NCBI RefSeq assembly: GCF_900111685.1
Contig: NZ_FOHX01000024.1
Coordinates: forward strand, 62,001-126,000
DNA length: 64,000 nt
DNA from: Nonomuraea wenchangensis
GTDB taxonomy: Bacteria > Actinomycetota > Actinomycetes > Streptosporangiales > Streptosporangiaceae
Direction of reading: 5' to 3'
Of the stretch, positions 1-7,283 are shown piece by piece (the first letter of the stretch is position 1; each line of letters starts with the position of its first letter). The translations under genes were made by a program, and so were the position numbers. The notes under the pieces are model-generated. The model had not been told where the DNA came from, searched no databases, and saw only the letters and a program-made list of their open reading frames with translations.

Positions 1-476
1 GCCGTCCGCACGGGGTACGCGGCGAGGTCACCGTAGAGGTGCGCACCGACGAGCCCGAGCGGCGCTTCGCCGTCGGGGCGTCGATCGCCACCGACCCGGC
101 CGGCTCCGGGCCCCTCGTCGTCGCCGGGCGCCGCTGGCACAAGGGCATCCTGCTGGTGATGTTCGAGGGCGTCACGGACCGCGACGTCGCCGAGGACCTC
201 CGGGGCACCATGCTCGTCATCGACTCGGCCGAGGTCGAGCCCACCGGCGACCCCGACGAGTTCCACGACCACCAGCTCATCGGCCTGGCCGTCGAGACGG
301 TCGCCGGCGAGCCCGTGGGTGAGGTGGAGGACGTCCTGCACCACGGCCAGGACCTCCTCGTGGTCCGCCGCGAGGGGCAGGACGAGGCGCTCATCCCGTT
401 CGTCAAGGCCCTGGTGCCCGAGGTCGACCTGGCCGGCGGCCGGCTGGTGGTCGATCCGCCGGAGGGGCTGCTCTGA
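1..476 (+). CDS. rimM: Ribosome maturation factor RimM (5' truncated by window edge)
   Basis: RimM binds ribosomal protein S19 and helps assemble the 30S subunit head. The reading frame is open from base 3 and begins RPHGVRGEVTVEVRTD, the conserved N-terminal region of RimM, so only about ten residues are missing upstream. A GTG at 39 is internal, not the true start. The N-terminal RimM domain is followed by a PRC-barrel domain (FHDHQLIGLAVET through the end). The stop overlaps the trmD start (TGATG), the usual RimM-TrmD coupling. Confidence 0.94.
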   Translation, partial: RPHGVRGEVTVEVRTDEPERRFAVGASIATDPAGSGPLVVAGRRWHKGILLVMFEGVTDRDVAEDLRGTMLVIDSAEVEPTGDPDEFHDHQLIGLAVETVAGEPVGEVEDVLHHGQDLLVVRREGQDEALIPFVKALVPEVDLAGGRLVVDPPEGLL

Positions 477-1255
477 TGCGGCTCGACATCATCTCGATCT
501 TCCCCGAGTACTTCGCGCCGCTCGACGTCTCGCTGATCGGCAAGGCGCGTGAGCGCGGCACTCTCGACGTACGGGTCCACCAGCTGCGCGACTGGACCCA
601 CGACGTGCACAAGACCGTGGACGACACGCCCTACGGCGGCGGCCCCGGCATGGTCATGAAGCCCGAGGTGTGGGGCGAGGCGATCGACGCGGTGATCGGT
701 GACGGCGCGCCGCGGCTGGTCGTACCGACGCCGAGCGGGCGGCCGTTCACCCAGGAGCTGGCGCAGGAGCTGGCCGGGGAGCCATGGCTGCTGTTCGCCT
801 GCGGCCGTTACGAGGGCATCGACTCCCGCGTCATGGCCGAGTACGGCGATCGGCTGCGCGTCGACGAGGTCAGCATCGGCGACTACGTGCTGGCCGGCGG
901 CGAGGTCGCGGTGCTGGTCATGGTGGAGGCCGTCGGCCGGCTGCTGCCCGGCGTGCTGGGCAACGCCCAGTCGGCCGTCGACGACTCCTTCGCCCCTGGC
1001 TCCATGCGCAACCTCGTCGAGGGCCCCGTCTACACCAAGCCGCCGGTCTGGCGCGGCCACGAGGTGCCGGCCGTGCTGCTGTCCGGGCATCACGGCAAGG
1101 TCGCCAGGTGGCGGCGGGACGAGGCGCTGCGGCGTACCGTGCGCAACCGGCCCGACCTCGCGGCGGAGCTCGACCCGGAGACGCTCGACAAGCACGACAG
1201 GAAGCTGCTTGAGGAGCTGTCGTTTCGCGCCGAACGGGAAGATGTGGCAAACTGA
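476..1255 (+). CDS. trmD: tRNA (guanine-37-N1)-methyltransferase TrmD
   Basis: TrmD uses S-adenosylmethionine to methylate G37 in tRNAs that read CNN codons, which prevents +1 frameshifting. The 259-residue product has the usual length. It starts MRLDIISIFPEYF and carries PYGGGPGMVMKPE and the trefoil-knot cofactor region (CGRYEGID followed by SIGDYVLAGGE), all typical of this SPOUT enzyme. Translation is coupled to rimM by a 1-base overlap. The 152 bp between it and rplS suggest a leader or separate promoter for the ribosomal gene. Confidence 0.97.
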   Translation: MRLDIISIFPEYFAPLDVSLIGKARERGTLDVRVHQLRDWTHDVHKTVDDTPYGGGPGMVMKPEVWGEAIDAVIGDGAPRLVVPTPSGRPFTQELAQELAGEPWLLFACGRYEGIDSRVMAEYGDRLRVDEVSIGDYVLAGGEVAVLVMVEAVGRLLPGVLGNAQSAVDDSFAPGSMRNLVEGPVYTKPPVWRGHEVPAVLLSGHHGKVARWRRDEALRRTVRNRPDLAAELDPETLDKHDRKLLEELSFRAEREDVAN

Positions 1256-1290
1256 ATCGCTGCCCAACTCAGGTTGGTCGCTAGCGCGTG

Positions 1291-1308
1291 CCCGGAGTCC
1301 GATCCGGG
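1291..1308 (+). other. Small hairpin in the rplS leader
   Basis: CCCGGA and TCCGGG form a 6-bp stem around a 6-nt loop, 100 bases before rplS. It has no U-tract. It could be part of a leader structure, but it matches no leader family I can name, and a stem this short also occurs by chance at this GC content. Confidence 0.25.
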
Positions 1309-1393
1309 TCCACCGAAGACAGCAGGCGTGTCCGCTTCGCTGCCGCGCTCGTCAGAGCCCGGCCGAGTGGACCTCCGCGTGCCCCCGAACTTT

Positions 1394-1398
1394 GAGGA
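1394..1398 (+). promoter_or_regulatory. Ribosome binding site that decides the rplS start
   Basis: GAGGA lies 9 nt before ATG 1408. The upstream in-frame ATG 1399 begins directly against this site and is too close to be used, so 1408 is the better start. Confidence 0.6.
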
Positions 1399-1407
1399 AT
1401 GACTCTC

Positions 1408-1770
1408 ATGCACACGAAGATCCAGGAGCTCGACAAGGCCGGCCTGCGCGACGACGTGCCGAACTTCCGCCCCGGTGACACGCTCGAGGTCCACGTACGC
1501 GTCGTCGAGGGCAACCGGTCCCGCATCCAGGTCTTCAAGGGCTTCGTGCTGCGCCGGCAGGGCAGCGGCGCCCGCGAGACCTTCACCGTCCGCAAGGTCA
1601 GCTACGGCGTCGGCGTCGAGCGCACCTTCCCGGTGCACAGCCCGGTGATCGAGAAGATCGTGCTCGTCACCCGTGGCGACGTGCGCCGCGCCAAGCTCTA
1701 CTACATGCGCGACCTGCGCGGCAAGGCCGCCCGCATCCGCGAGAAGCGCGAGACCACGGCCGCCAAGTAA
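1408..1770 (+). CDS. rplS: 50S ribosomal protein L19
   Basis: L19 sits at the 30S-50S interface. The product is 120 residues from ATG 1408, which has a well-spaced GAGGA. The conserved core is easily read: RPGDTLEVHVRV, EGNRSRIQVFKG, GVGVERTFPVHSP and RRAKLYYMRDLRGKAARI. It follows trmD as in most bacteria. A strong hairpin terminator lies 21 bases after the stop, so it ends this transcription unit. Confidence 0.97.
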   Translation: MHTKIQELDKAGLRDDVPNFRPGDTLEVHVRVVEGNRSRIQVFKGFVLRRQGSGARETFTVRKVSYGVGVERTFPVHSPVIEKIVLVTRGDVRRAKLYYMRDLRGKAARIREKRETTAAK

Positions 1771-1790
1771 GCGCCCTTCGTCTCTTCCGT

Positions 1791-1825
1791 GGCCCGTGCC
1801 CTTGTGGCACGGGCTTTCGGTTTTT
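1791..1825 (+). terminator. Rho-independent terminator after rplS
   Basis: GCCCGTGCC (1792-1800) pairs perfectly with GGCACGGGC (1806-1814) around the loop CTTGT, and is followed by TTTCGGTTTTT. This is a classic intrinsic terminator, and it separates the rimM-trmD-rplS unit from lepB. Confidence 0.88.
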
Positions 1826-1883
1826 ACGGCGGCGTTTCTTTTATGTGGAGCGACCCGTGCGTGGGTGTAACGTCGGTCGAGGC

Positions 1884-1910
1884 TTGTCGAGCCCGCACAT
1901 CATCTAGGCT
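1884..1910 (+). promoter_or_regulatory. Possible lepB promoter
   Basis: TTGTCG (1884-1889) and TAGGCT (1905-1910) are 15 bp apart and resemble sigma-70 type -35 and -10 boxes. The -10 box is only 8 bases before ATG 1919, so transcription would start at or next to the start codon and give a nearly leaderless mRNA. No Shine-Dalgarno is visible, which fits. The spacer is shorter than optimal. Confidence 0.3.
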
Positions 1911-1918
1911 CGTCAGCG

Positions 1919-2779
1919 ATGACTAGCGAGAGCCAGGAGCCCGGCGCGTCGCGCCGCCCTGTCGAGGACGAGGTGGACGTGGTCGCGGAAGAGACGCAGC
2001 AATCGGCCAAGGGCGGAAAGAAGGACAAGAAGGGGTCGTTCTGGAAAGAACTTCCCGTTCTGGTAGTAGTGGCCCTGGTGCTCGCCCTGATCATCAAGAC
2101 GTTCGTGGTGCAGGCGTTCTACATTCCGTCGGAGTCGATGGAGAACACCCTGCTCAAGAACGACCGGGTGCTGGTCAACAAGCTCGTCTACCACACGCGT
2201 GACATCGAGCGGGGCGACGTCGTGGTCTTCTCCGGCGTCGACTCCTGGGACGGCGAGTTCCAGATGGAGGAGCCGTCCAACCCGGTCGAGGGGTTCTTCC
2301 GGTGGGTCGGCACGGCCTTCGGCATCGTGCCCGGCGAGAAGGACTACATCAAGCGCGTCATCGGCGTCGGCGGCGACCACGTCAAGTGCTGCGACTCCAA
2401 GGGCCGCATCACGATCAACGGCACGCCCATCGACGAGGAGAGCTACCTCTACCCGGGCAACGTGCCGTCCGACCGGTTCTTCGACGTCACCGTGCCCCCA
2501 GGGCGGCTGTGGGTCATGGGCGACCACCGGTCGGTGTCGCTCGACTCACGCTCCCACACGGGCGACCCCGGCGGCGGCTCCATCCCCGAGAGCCAGGTCA
2601 TCGGACGGGCCTTCGTCATCGTCTGGCCCTTCGACCGGGCCCGCGTGCTGGAGATCCCCGACACCTTCGCGCAGTCCTCGCTCCAGGCGCTGGGCGGGGC
2701 GGTCCCGTTGGTCGCCGGGTTCGGGCTGGCCGTACCCTTGGTCGTGGTCCGTCGGCGCCGGCGCATGAGGACGCGTTGA
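1919..2779 (+). CDS. lepB: Signal peptidase I (first of two)
   Basis: Type I signal peptidase (S26), a membrane Ser/Lys protease that removes signal peptides from exported proteins. It has 286 residues: a charged cytoplasmic N-terminus (1-45) rich in Lys and Glu, a membrane anchor (about 45-66), the catalytic serine in YIPSESMENT (Ser73), the general-base lysine in KDYIKRVIG (Lys145), and the MGDHRSVSLDSR box. A second hydrophobic segment near residues 250-275 followed by an Arg-rich tail gives it a C-terminal membrane anchor that the next gene lacks. The stop overlaps the start of the second lepB (TGATG). A 55-bp stretch around Lys145 is identical in the two genes. Confidence 0.95.
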   Translation: MTSESQEPGASRRPVEDEVDVVAEETQQSAKGGKKDKKGSFWKELPVLVVVALVLALIIKTFVVQAFYIPSESMENTLLKNDRVLVNKLVYHTRDIERGDVVVFSGVDSWDGEFQMEEPSNPVEGFFRWVGTAFGIVPGEKDYIKRVIGVGGDHVKCCDSKGRITINGTPIDEESYLYPGNVPSDRFFDVTVPPGRLWVMGDHRSVSLDSRSHTGDPGGGSIPESQVIGRAFVIVWPFDRARVLEIPDTFAQSSLQALGGAVPLVAGFGLAVPLVVVRRRRRMRTR

Positions 2780-3372
2780 TGGCCGTCACCAAGAAGGCGG
2801 AGGGTGTGGGAAAAGAGAAGAAGAAGGGCGGCTTCCGCGAGACGCTGCTGCTGCTGATCCTCGGCGTGGGGATCGCGCTGCTGCTGCAGGCGTTCGTGGT
2901 CGGCTCGTTCTACATCCCCTCGCAGTCCATGGAGAACACGCTGCTCATCAACGACCGCGTGTTCGTCAACAAGCTCTCCGGCAAGCCGGAGCGCGGCGAC
3001 ATCGTGGTGTTCAAGGGCTGGAACGGCGAGGACACCATCAAGCGCGTCATCGGCGTCGGCGGCGACCACGTCAAGTGCTGCGACTCCAAGAAGCGCATCA
3101 CGGTCAACGACACGGCGCTGGACGAGACGTCCTACCTCTATCCCGGCGATTTCGCTTCCGGCGATAAATTCGACGTCACGGTGCCGGCCGGAAAGCTGTG
3201 GCTGATGGGCGACCACCGCAGCGCCTCGGCCGACTCGCGGGCCCACATGGAGGAGCCCGGGAAGGGCTTCATCTCGGAGAACGACGTCATCGGCAAGGCC
3301 GTGGTGCGCTACTGGCCGCTGTCGCGGGGCTACTTGTTCGCCCGTCCCGACACTTTCGACAAAATCAAGTAG
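2779..3372 (+). CDS. lepB: Signal peptidase I (second of two)
   Basis: A shorter signal peptidase I of 197 residues, translationally coupled to the first. It has a Lys-rich N-terminus, one membrane anchor (about 22-43), catalytic Ser50 in YIPSQSMENT, Lys88 in DTIKRVIG, and the MGDHRSASADSR box. It lacks the long insertion seen in the upstream copy (residues 106-138 there) and the C-terminal membrane segment. The frame is open further upstream, but ATG 2779 is chosen because the 1-base overlap matches other gene pairs here and homology starts there. Multiple adjacent signal peptidases are common in actinomycetes. Confidence 0.95.
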   Translation: MAVTKKAEGVGKEKKKGGFRETLLLLILGVGIALLLQAFVVGSFYIPSQSMENTLLINDRVFVNKLSGKPERGDIVVFKGWNGEDTIKRVIGVGGDHVKCCDSKKRITVNDTALDETSYLYPGDFASGDKFDVTVPAGKLWLMGDHRSASADSRAHMEEPGKGFISENDVIGKAVVRYWPLSRGYLFARPDTFDKIK

Positions 3373-3423
3373 ACGGACTTTCGGTCGCGGGTTGCGGCGA
3401 ATGGGGCGTACGCTGCCTGTGTC

Positions 3424-4092
3424 ATGACAGTTGCGTTCCGCCCTCGACCGAGCGTCGTCCGGCGCGATTCCGGACTCTACGCCTACGAACGGGCACTGGC
3501 CCGCCGCGGCCTCACCCCGATCGCCGGCGTCGACGAGGCCGGCCGTGGCGCCTGCGCCGGCCCGCTCGTGGTGGCGGCCGTCGTCCTGCGCAGGCAGATC
3601 GACGGCCTCGGCGACTCCAAGCTCCTGACCCCGGCCGTGCGCGAACACCTCTACGAGCGCATCCTGCGCGTCTCCCACGTAGGCGTAGTGATCATCCCGC
3701 CGGGGGAGATCGATGCCAAAGGTCTTCACAAGTGCAACGTCTCGGGAATGCGGCGAGCGGTCGCGCAGTTGCCCTGTGACCCGGAGTACATCCTGACGGA
3801 CGGTTTCCGGGTGCCGGGGCTGCCGGCGCCGTCACTGGCCGTGTGGAAGGGGGACCAGGTGGCCGCGTGCGTGGCGGCCGCGTCCATCGTGGCCAAGGTG
3901 ACGAGGGACCGGCTGATGGTGACGCTCGACGAGCGCTACCCGCAGTACGGTTTCGCCGAGCACAAGGGGTACGTGACGCCGCGACATCGGCTGGCGCTGT
4001 CGGCGTACGGCCCGTGCCCGGACCACCGTTACTCCTTCGTCACGGTGGCCAGGGAGATGGGTGAGAATGAAATGGGGGCCGGGGTTGCCTGA
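3424..4092 (+). CDS. rnhB: Ribonuclease HII
   Basis: RNase HII cuts the RNA strand of RNA-DNA hybrids and starts removal of misincorporated ribonucleotides. It has 222 residues. The metal-binding DE pair lies in AGVDEAGRGACAG (Asp37, Glu38), with the third acidic residue in ILTDGF and the conserved AASIVAKVTRDRLM segment following. The C-terminal GFAEHKGY and YGPCPDHRYSF motifs are also typical. It is separated from lepB by 51 bases and followed 39 bases later by the DUF2469 gene, the normal actinobacterial order. Confidence 0.96.
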   Translation: MTVAFRPRPSVVRRDSGLYAYERALARRGLTPIAGVDEAGRGACAGPLVVAAVVLRRQIDGLGDSKLLTPAVREHLYERILRVSHVGVVIIPPGEIDAKGLHKCNVSGMRRAVAQLPCDPEYILTDGFRVPGLPAPSLAVWKGDQVAACVAAASIVAKVTRDRLMVTLDERYPQYGFAEHKGYVTPRHRLALSAYGPCPDHRYSFVTVAREMGENEMGAGVA

Positions 4093-4131
4093 GCAGGCAA
4101 ACCGGGGGACCGGTACGACAGGAGGACCGCG

Positions 4132-4455
4132 ATGAGCGCAGAGGATCTCGAAAAGTACGAAACCGAGATGGAGCTGCAGCTTTACCGCGAATACCGCGAT
4201 GTCGTCGGATTGTTCACATATGTTGTGGAGACCGAGCGGCGGTTCTATCTGACCAACTCGGTCGACCTCGACGTCCGCACCGCCGAGAACGGCGACGTGT
4301 TCTTCGACGTGAAGATGCAGGACGCCTGGGTGTGGGACATGTATCGGCCGGCGCGGTTCGTGAAGAACGTGCGGGTGGTCACGTTCAAGGATGTGAACGT
4401 GGAAGAACTGGCCAAGGCCGATCTCGAGATGCCGAAGGAAGGGTTCTCCGGGTAG
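4132..4455 (+). CDS. DUF2469 family protein
   Basis: A 107-residue acidic protein of the DUF2469 family, which is confined to Actinobacteria and nearly always follows rnhB. Its function is unknown. The sequence starts MSAEDLEKYETEMEL and contains ETERRFYLTNSVDLDVR, YFEV-like beta segments and a conserved aromatic patch (DAWVWDMYRPARF). No signal peptide or membrane segment is visible. GGAGG lies 7 bases before the ATG. After its stop the conserved block is broken by about 940 bp of repeat-rich DNA. Confidence 0.92.
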   Translation: MSAEDLEKYETEMELQLYREYRDVVGLFTYVVETERRFYLTNSVDLDVRTAENGDVFFDVKMQDAWVWDMYRPARFVKNVRVVTFKDVNVEELAKADLEMPKEGFSG

Positions 4456-4485
4456 CCGGGGCCGATCGGCTGGCCGACTGGTGCG

Positions 4486-4894
4486 GGGGTGGTGTCCGCC
4501 TCGCGCTGTAAGCGTGCATGTGGTTGTCGGCCTCGTCGCGCCCTTGGTCGGCGCTGTTCTGAAGCGGGGGGACGGGACGCCGCCGCACAGTCGGGTCCCG
4601 ATGCCGACCCTCACCTTCGATCCCGCCCGCGACGTCGCCCTCAATCCCGCCTGCGACGTCGCCCTCGATTCCGCACGCGGCTTCGACCCTGAGTCTGCCC
4701 GCGGCTTCGCCCTCGGTCCCGCACGCGACGTCACCTCCGCCTGACGCCACCTATCGCCTTACGTCGCGATGGTACGCGCGTGGGGCTGTCGGCCTCGTCG
4801 AAAGCCGATCCGGCACCGGCATCCTTGGTCGGCGGCTCCAATCGGCCTTTGCTTCCGCCTTTGAGCCCTGAACCGGGGTGGTGTCCGCCTCGCG
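4486..4894. repeat. Rearranged dispersed repeats in the DUF2469-yraN gap
   Basis: Three short words each occur twice. GGGGTGGTGTCCGCCTCGCG is at 4486-4505 and 4875-4894 (20/20). TGTCGGCCTCGTCG is at 4525-4538 and 4787-4800. CCTTGGTCGGCG is at 4542-4553 and 4823-4834. Their order differs (A-B-C, then B-C-A), which suggests an old duplication that has been shuffled. The 936-bp gap (4456-5391) shows no convincing gene. Open frames exist, but their translations are Arg/Pro-rich and look like no known protein. Confidence 0.6.
4619..4738. repeat. 24-bp tandem array, five degenerate units
   Basis: Units start at 4619, 4643, 4667, 4691 and 4715. The consensus is near GATCCCGCCCGCGACGTCGC plus CCTC. 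Each unit differs from the others at a few positions. The period is a multiple of three, so it keeps an open frame in several phases, but no start, ribosome binding site or protein family supports coding. Confidence 0.75.
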
Positions 4895-5391
4895 ACACCA
4901 TCGCGGAATCCGTACACCCTTGGGCCCCAGCCCGCGTGTCTCGCGTCGCCTGACTCTCGCGCGCGCCCTCGTTCTCCAGCCCCAGCGTCTCCTGTCGGCG
5001 CGCCCTCGAATGCCGCCCGAGCTGTCAGCGCGGCGCGAGCATCCAGGAAGCAGTTCCGTCGCCAGCCCTGTGCATCGCACTTCCAGCGTCGCTTCTGCGC
5101 CAGGTCAGCATGCTTGCCGCCCTTTGCTCCCGTCACTACGGCCGTGGAGGCGTGCTCCTGACCGCGCTATGGACCCATCACTCTCGGCCGGTACGGCACG
5201 ACCCCCCATCCTTCGACCACCCGTCGGCGCAGCAGTCTCCTCGAAGGCCCACTGGCCGCCCCGTCATCCACAGCCAGCAGGACGCTGCACTCTCTATCCC
5301 CAGAACCCTGCTCGGCCGCACGACCCCCACCCCGCCTCCGCCAAAGTCGAGCCCGACGCATCCAAGCAACACCCTCGGACGGAGGCACCGC

Positions 5392-5745
5392 ATGGCCAAG
5401 AAGGACGAACTCGGCAAACAGGGCGAGCAACTGGCTGCGATCTACCTCGAAGCCAAAGGCATGAGAATCATCGACCGAAATTGGCGCTGCCGCCACGGCG
5501 AAATAGACATCCTCGCCGAAGACGGCCCCACGCTCGTCGTCGTCGAGGTCAAGACCCGCTCCAGCCGATCCCACGGCACGGCCCTGGAGTCGGTGGACCG
5601 CAGAAAGCTCTCCAAACTCCGCACGCTCGCCGCCAAGTGGCTGTCCGCCCAGGCCCGCGCCTTCGACTCCGTACGAGTGGACGTCATCGCCATAGAACGC
5701 TTCGCCGGCGACTTCGCCCTGCGCCACATCCGGGGAGTGATCTGA
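5392..5745 (+). CDS. yraN: YraN family endonuclease-like protein (UPF0102)
   Basis: A 117-residue protein of the UPF0102/YraN family, with a predicted restriction-endonuclease-like fold. The family is usually found beside comM and dprA, so a role in DNA uptake or recombination is inferred, not proven. The core motif is RHGEIDILAEDG followed by VVVEVKTRSS, giving the E-x-D...E-x-K arrangement of PD-(D/E)XK nucleases. The frame is open far upstream, but ATG 5392 with GGAGG 6 bases before it and MAKKDELGKQGEQLAA as N-terminus marks the true start. The stop overlaps comM by one base. Confidence 0.93.
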   Translation: MAKKDELGKQGEQLAAIYLEAKGMRIIDRNWRCRHGEIDILAEDGPTLVVVEVKTRSSRSHGTALESVDRRKLSKLRTLAAKWLSAQARAFDSVRVDVIAIERFAGDFALRHIRGVI

Positions 5746-7283
5746 TGGCCGTGGCGCGCACCCGCAGCGTGGCCCTGGTCGGCGTGATGGGCCGTACGGT
5801 GGAGATCGAGGCCGACGTGGGCAACGGCCTGGCCGGCATCCACCTGATCGGCCTGCCCGACACGGCGCTGAGCGAGGCCCGTGACCGAGTGAGATCCGCG
5901 GTCGTCAACAGCAGATACCCGTGGCCCGACGCCCGCATCATCGTCAGCCTGTTCCCGGCCACTCTCCCCAAACGAGGCTCGCAATTCGATCTCGCCATAG
6001 CGATGGCCATCCTGGGAGCCGCGGGCGTGGTTCCGGCCGAGCGCATCGCGGACCCGTTCTTCCTGGGTGAGCTGGGCCTCGACGGCCGCATCAGACCGGT
6101 ACGCGGCGTCCTGCCCGCCGTCCTCGGCGCCGCGAACCACGGAGACGCCACGATCGTGGTCCCCTCAGCCAACTCCGCGGAGGCGTCCCTGGTCCCTGAC
6201 GTCAAGGTGATCCCGATGGCGAGCCTGCGCCAACTGGTCGAGTGGCTGCGCCAGGGCCGCGAGGAGGCGCCCGAGCCCGGGCCGGAAGAGTTCACCGAGC
6301 CCAGGACTCCGGCCACGAGCCCCGCCCTGGACCTGGCGGACGTCGTCGGCCAGCCGGTAGCCCGCCGCGCTCTCGAAGTGTGCGCCGCGGGCGGCCACAA
6401 CCTGTGGATGCTCGGTCCGCCGGGCACCGGCAAGACCATGCTGGCCGAACGCCTCCCCACCCTCCTGCCCGACCTGGAGCTCGACCACGCACTGGAGGTG
6501 ACCGCCATTCACTCGGTCGCGGGCATCCTGCCGCCCAGCGCGCCCATGCTGAGCCGCCCGCCGTTCGTGGCTCCGCACCACACGGCCACCTCTGCAGCGA
6601 TCATCGGGGGCGGCAGCGCGTTCGTACGTCCCGGAGCGGTCTCCCTGGCCCACAGAGGCGTCCTCTTCATGGACGAGGCTCCCGAATATCCGCGCCATGT
6701 CCTCGACGCGCTACGCCAGCCCTTGGAATCCGGCCGCGTCACGGTGTCACGATCGGCCGGCTCGGTCACGTTCCCGGCCCGATTCATGCTCGTCCTGGCG
6801 GCGAACCCGTGTCCCTGCTCCCAGAGCGACGACCAAGGCGAGACCTGCAAGTGCTCCCCGACCGCGAGACGCCGCTATCTCGGCAGGCTCTCGGGCCCGC
6901 TCCTTGACCGCGTCGACATGAAGGTCACCGTCGCCCGCGCGTCAAGGCGCGAGCTGCTGGCCGACCGCCAGTTCACCGAATCGAGCGCGACGGTGGCCGA
7001 ACGCGTGCTCGCGGCTCGCGACCGCGCCGCCAAGCGCCTCAGCGGCACCCCTTGGCGTACCAACGCCGAGGTCCCCTCGTCCGTCCTGCACAGCGACTAC
7101 CGTCCGCCACCCAAGGCGATGAAGCCCATGACCGCCTGCCTGGATTCAGGCACCCTGACCGCCCGTGGCCTCGACCGGGCTGTCCGCGTCTCCTGGACCT
7201 TGGCCGACCTGGCCGACAAGGACAGCCCTGGGGAAGACGAAACAACCACCGCCCTCCACTTCTGGCTCGGAGCGACCTCCTGA
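5745..7283 (+). CDS. comM: YifB/ComM family Mg-chelatase-like AAA+ ATPase
   Basis: A 512-residue YifB/ComM protein. In Gram-negatives ComM is a hexameric helicase that promotes branch migration during natural transformation; the actinobacterial role is not established. An N-terminal Lon-protease-like ChlI domain (about 1-165) is followed by the AAA+ module. Walker A is GPPGTGKT at 224-231, Walker B is GVLFMDEAPE near 305, and a Cys-rich stretch (NPCPCSQSDDQGETCKCS) lies beyond it. A C-terminal Mg_chelatase_C domain follows. The frame is open upstream to 4878, but family homology and coupling to yraN (TGATG) place the start at 5745. It overlaps dprA in the same way. Confidence 0.94.
   Translation: MAVARTRSVALVGVMGRTVEIEADVGNGLAGIHLIGLPDTALSEARDRVRSAVVNSRYPWPDARIIVSLFPATLPKRGSQFDLAIAMAILGAAGVVPAERIADPFFLGELGLDGRIRPVRGVLPAVLGAANHGDATIVVPSANSAEASLVPDVKVIPMASLRQLVEWLRQGREEAPEPGPEEFTEPRTPATSPALDLADVVGQPVARRALEVCAAGGHNLWMLGPPGTGKTMLAERLPTLLPDLELDHALEVTAIHSVAGILPPSAPMLSRPPFVAPHHTATSAAIIGGGSAFVRPGAVSLAHRGVLFMDEAPEYPRHVLDALRQPLESGRVTVSRSAGSVTFPARFMLVLAANPCPCSQSDDQGETCKCSPTARRRYLGRLSGPLLDRVDMKVTVARASRRELLADRQFTESSATVAERVLAARDRAAKRLSGTPWRTNAEVPSSVLHSDYRPPPKAMKPMTACLDSGTLTARGLDRAVRVSWTLADLADKDSPGEDETTTALHFWLGATS

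Noticed and set aside
1256..1407. Known L19 leader RNA
   Set aside because: Only a 6-bp hairpin is visible, and I cannot match it to a described leader.
4619..4738. Possible CRISPR array
   Set aside because: Units are adjacent without spacers and degenerate, and no cas genes are present. The same holds for the arrays at 11665 and 14219.
4878..5744. Upstream extension of comM by 289 codons
   Set aside because: The frame is open, but the translation is Arg/Pro-rich, overlaps yraN in another frame, and the family start with its TGATG overlap is clear at 5745.
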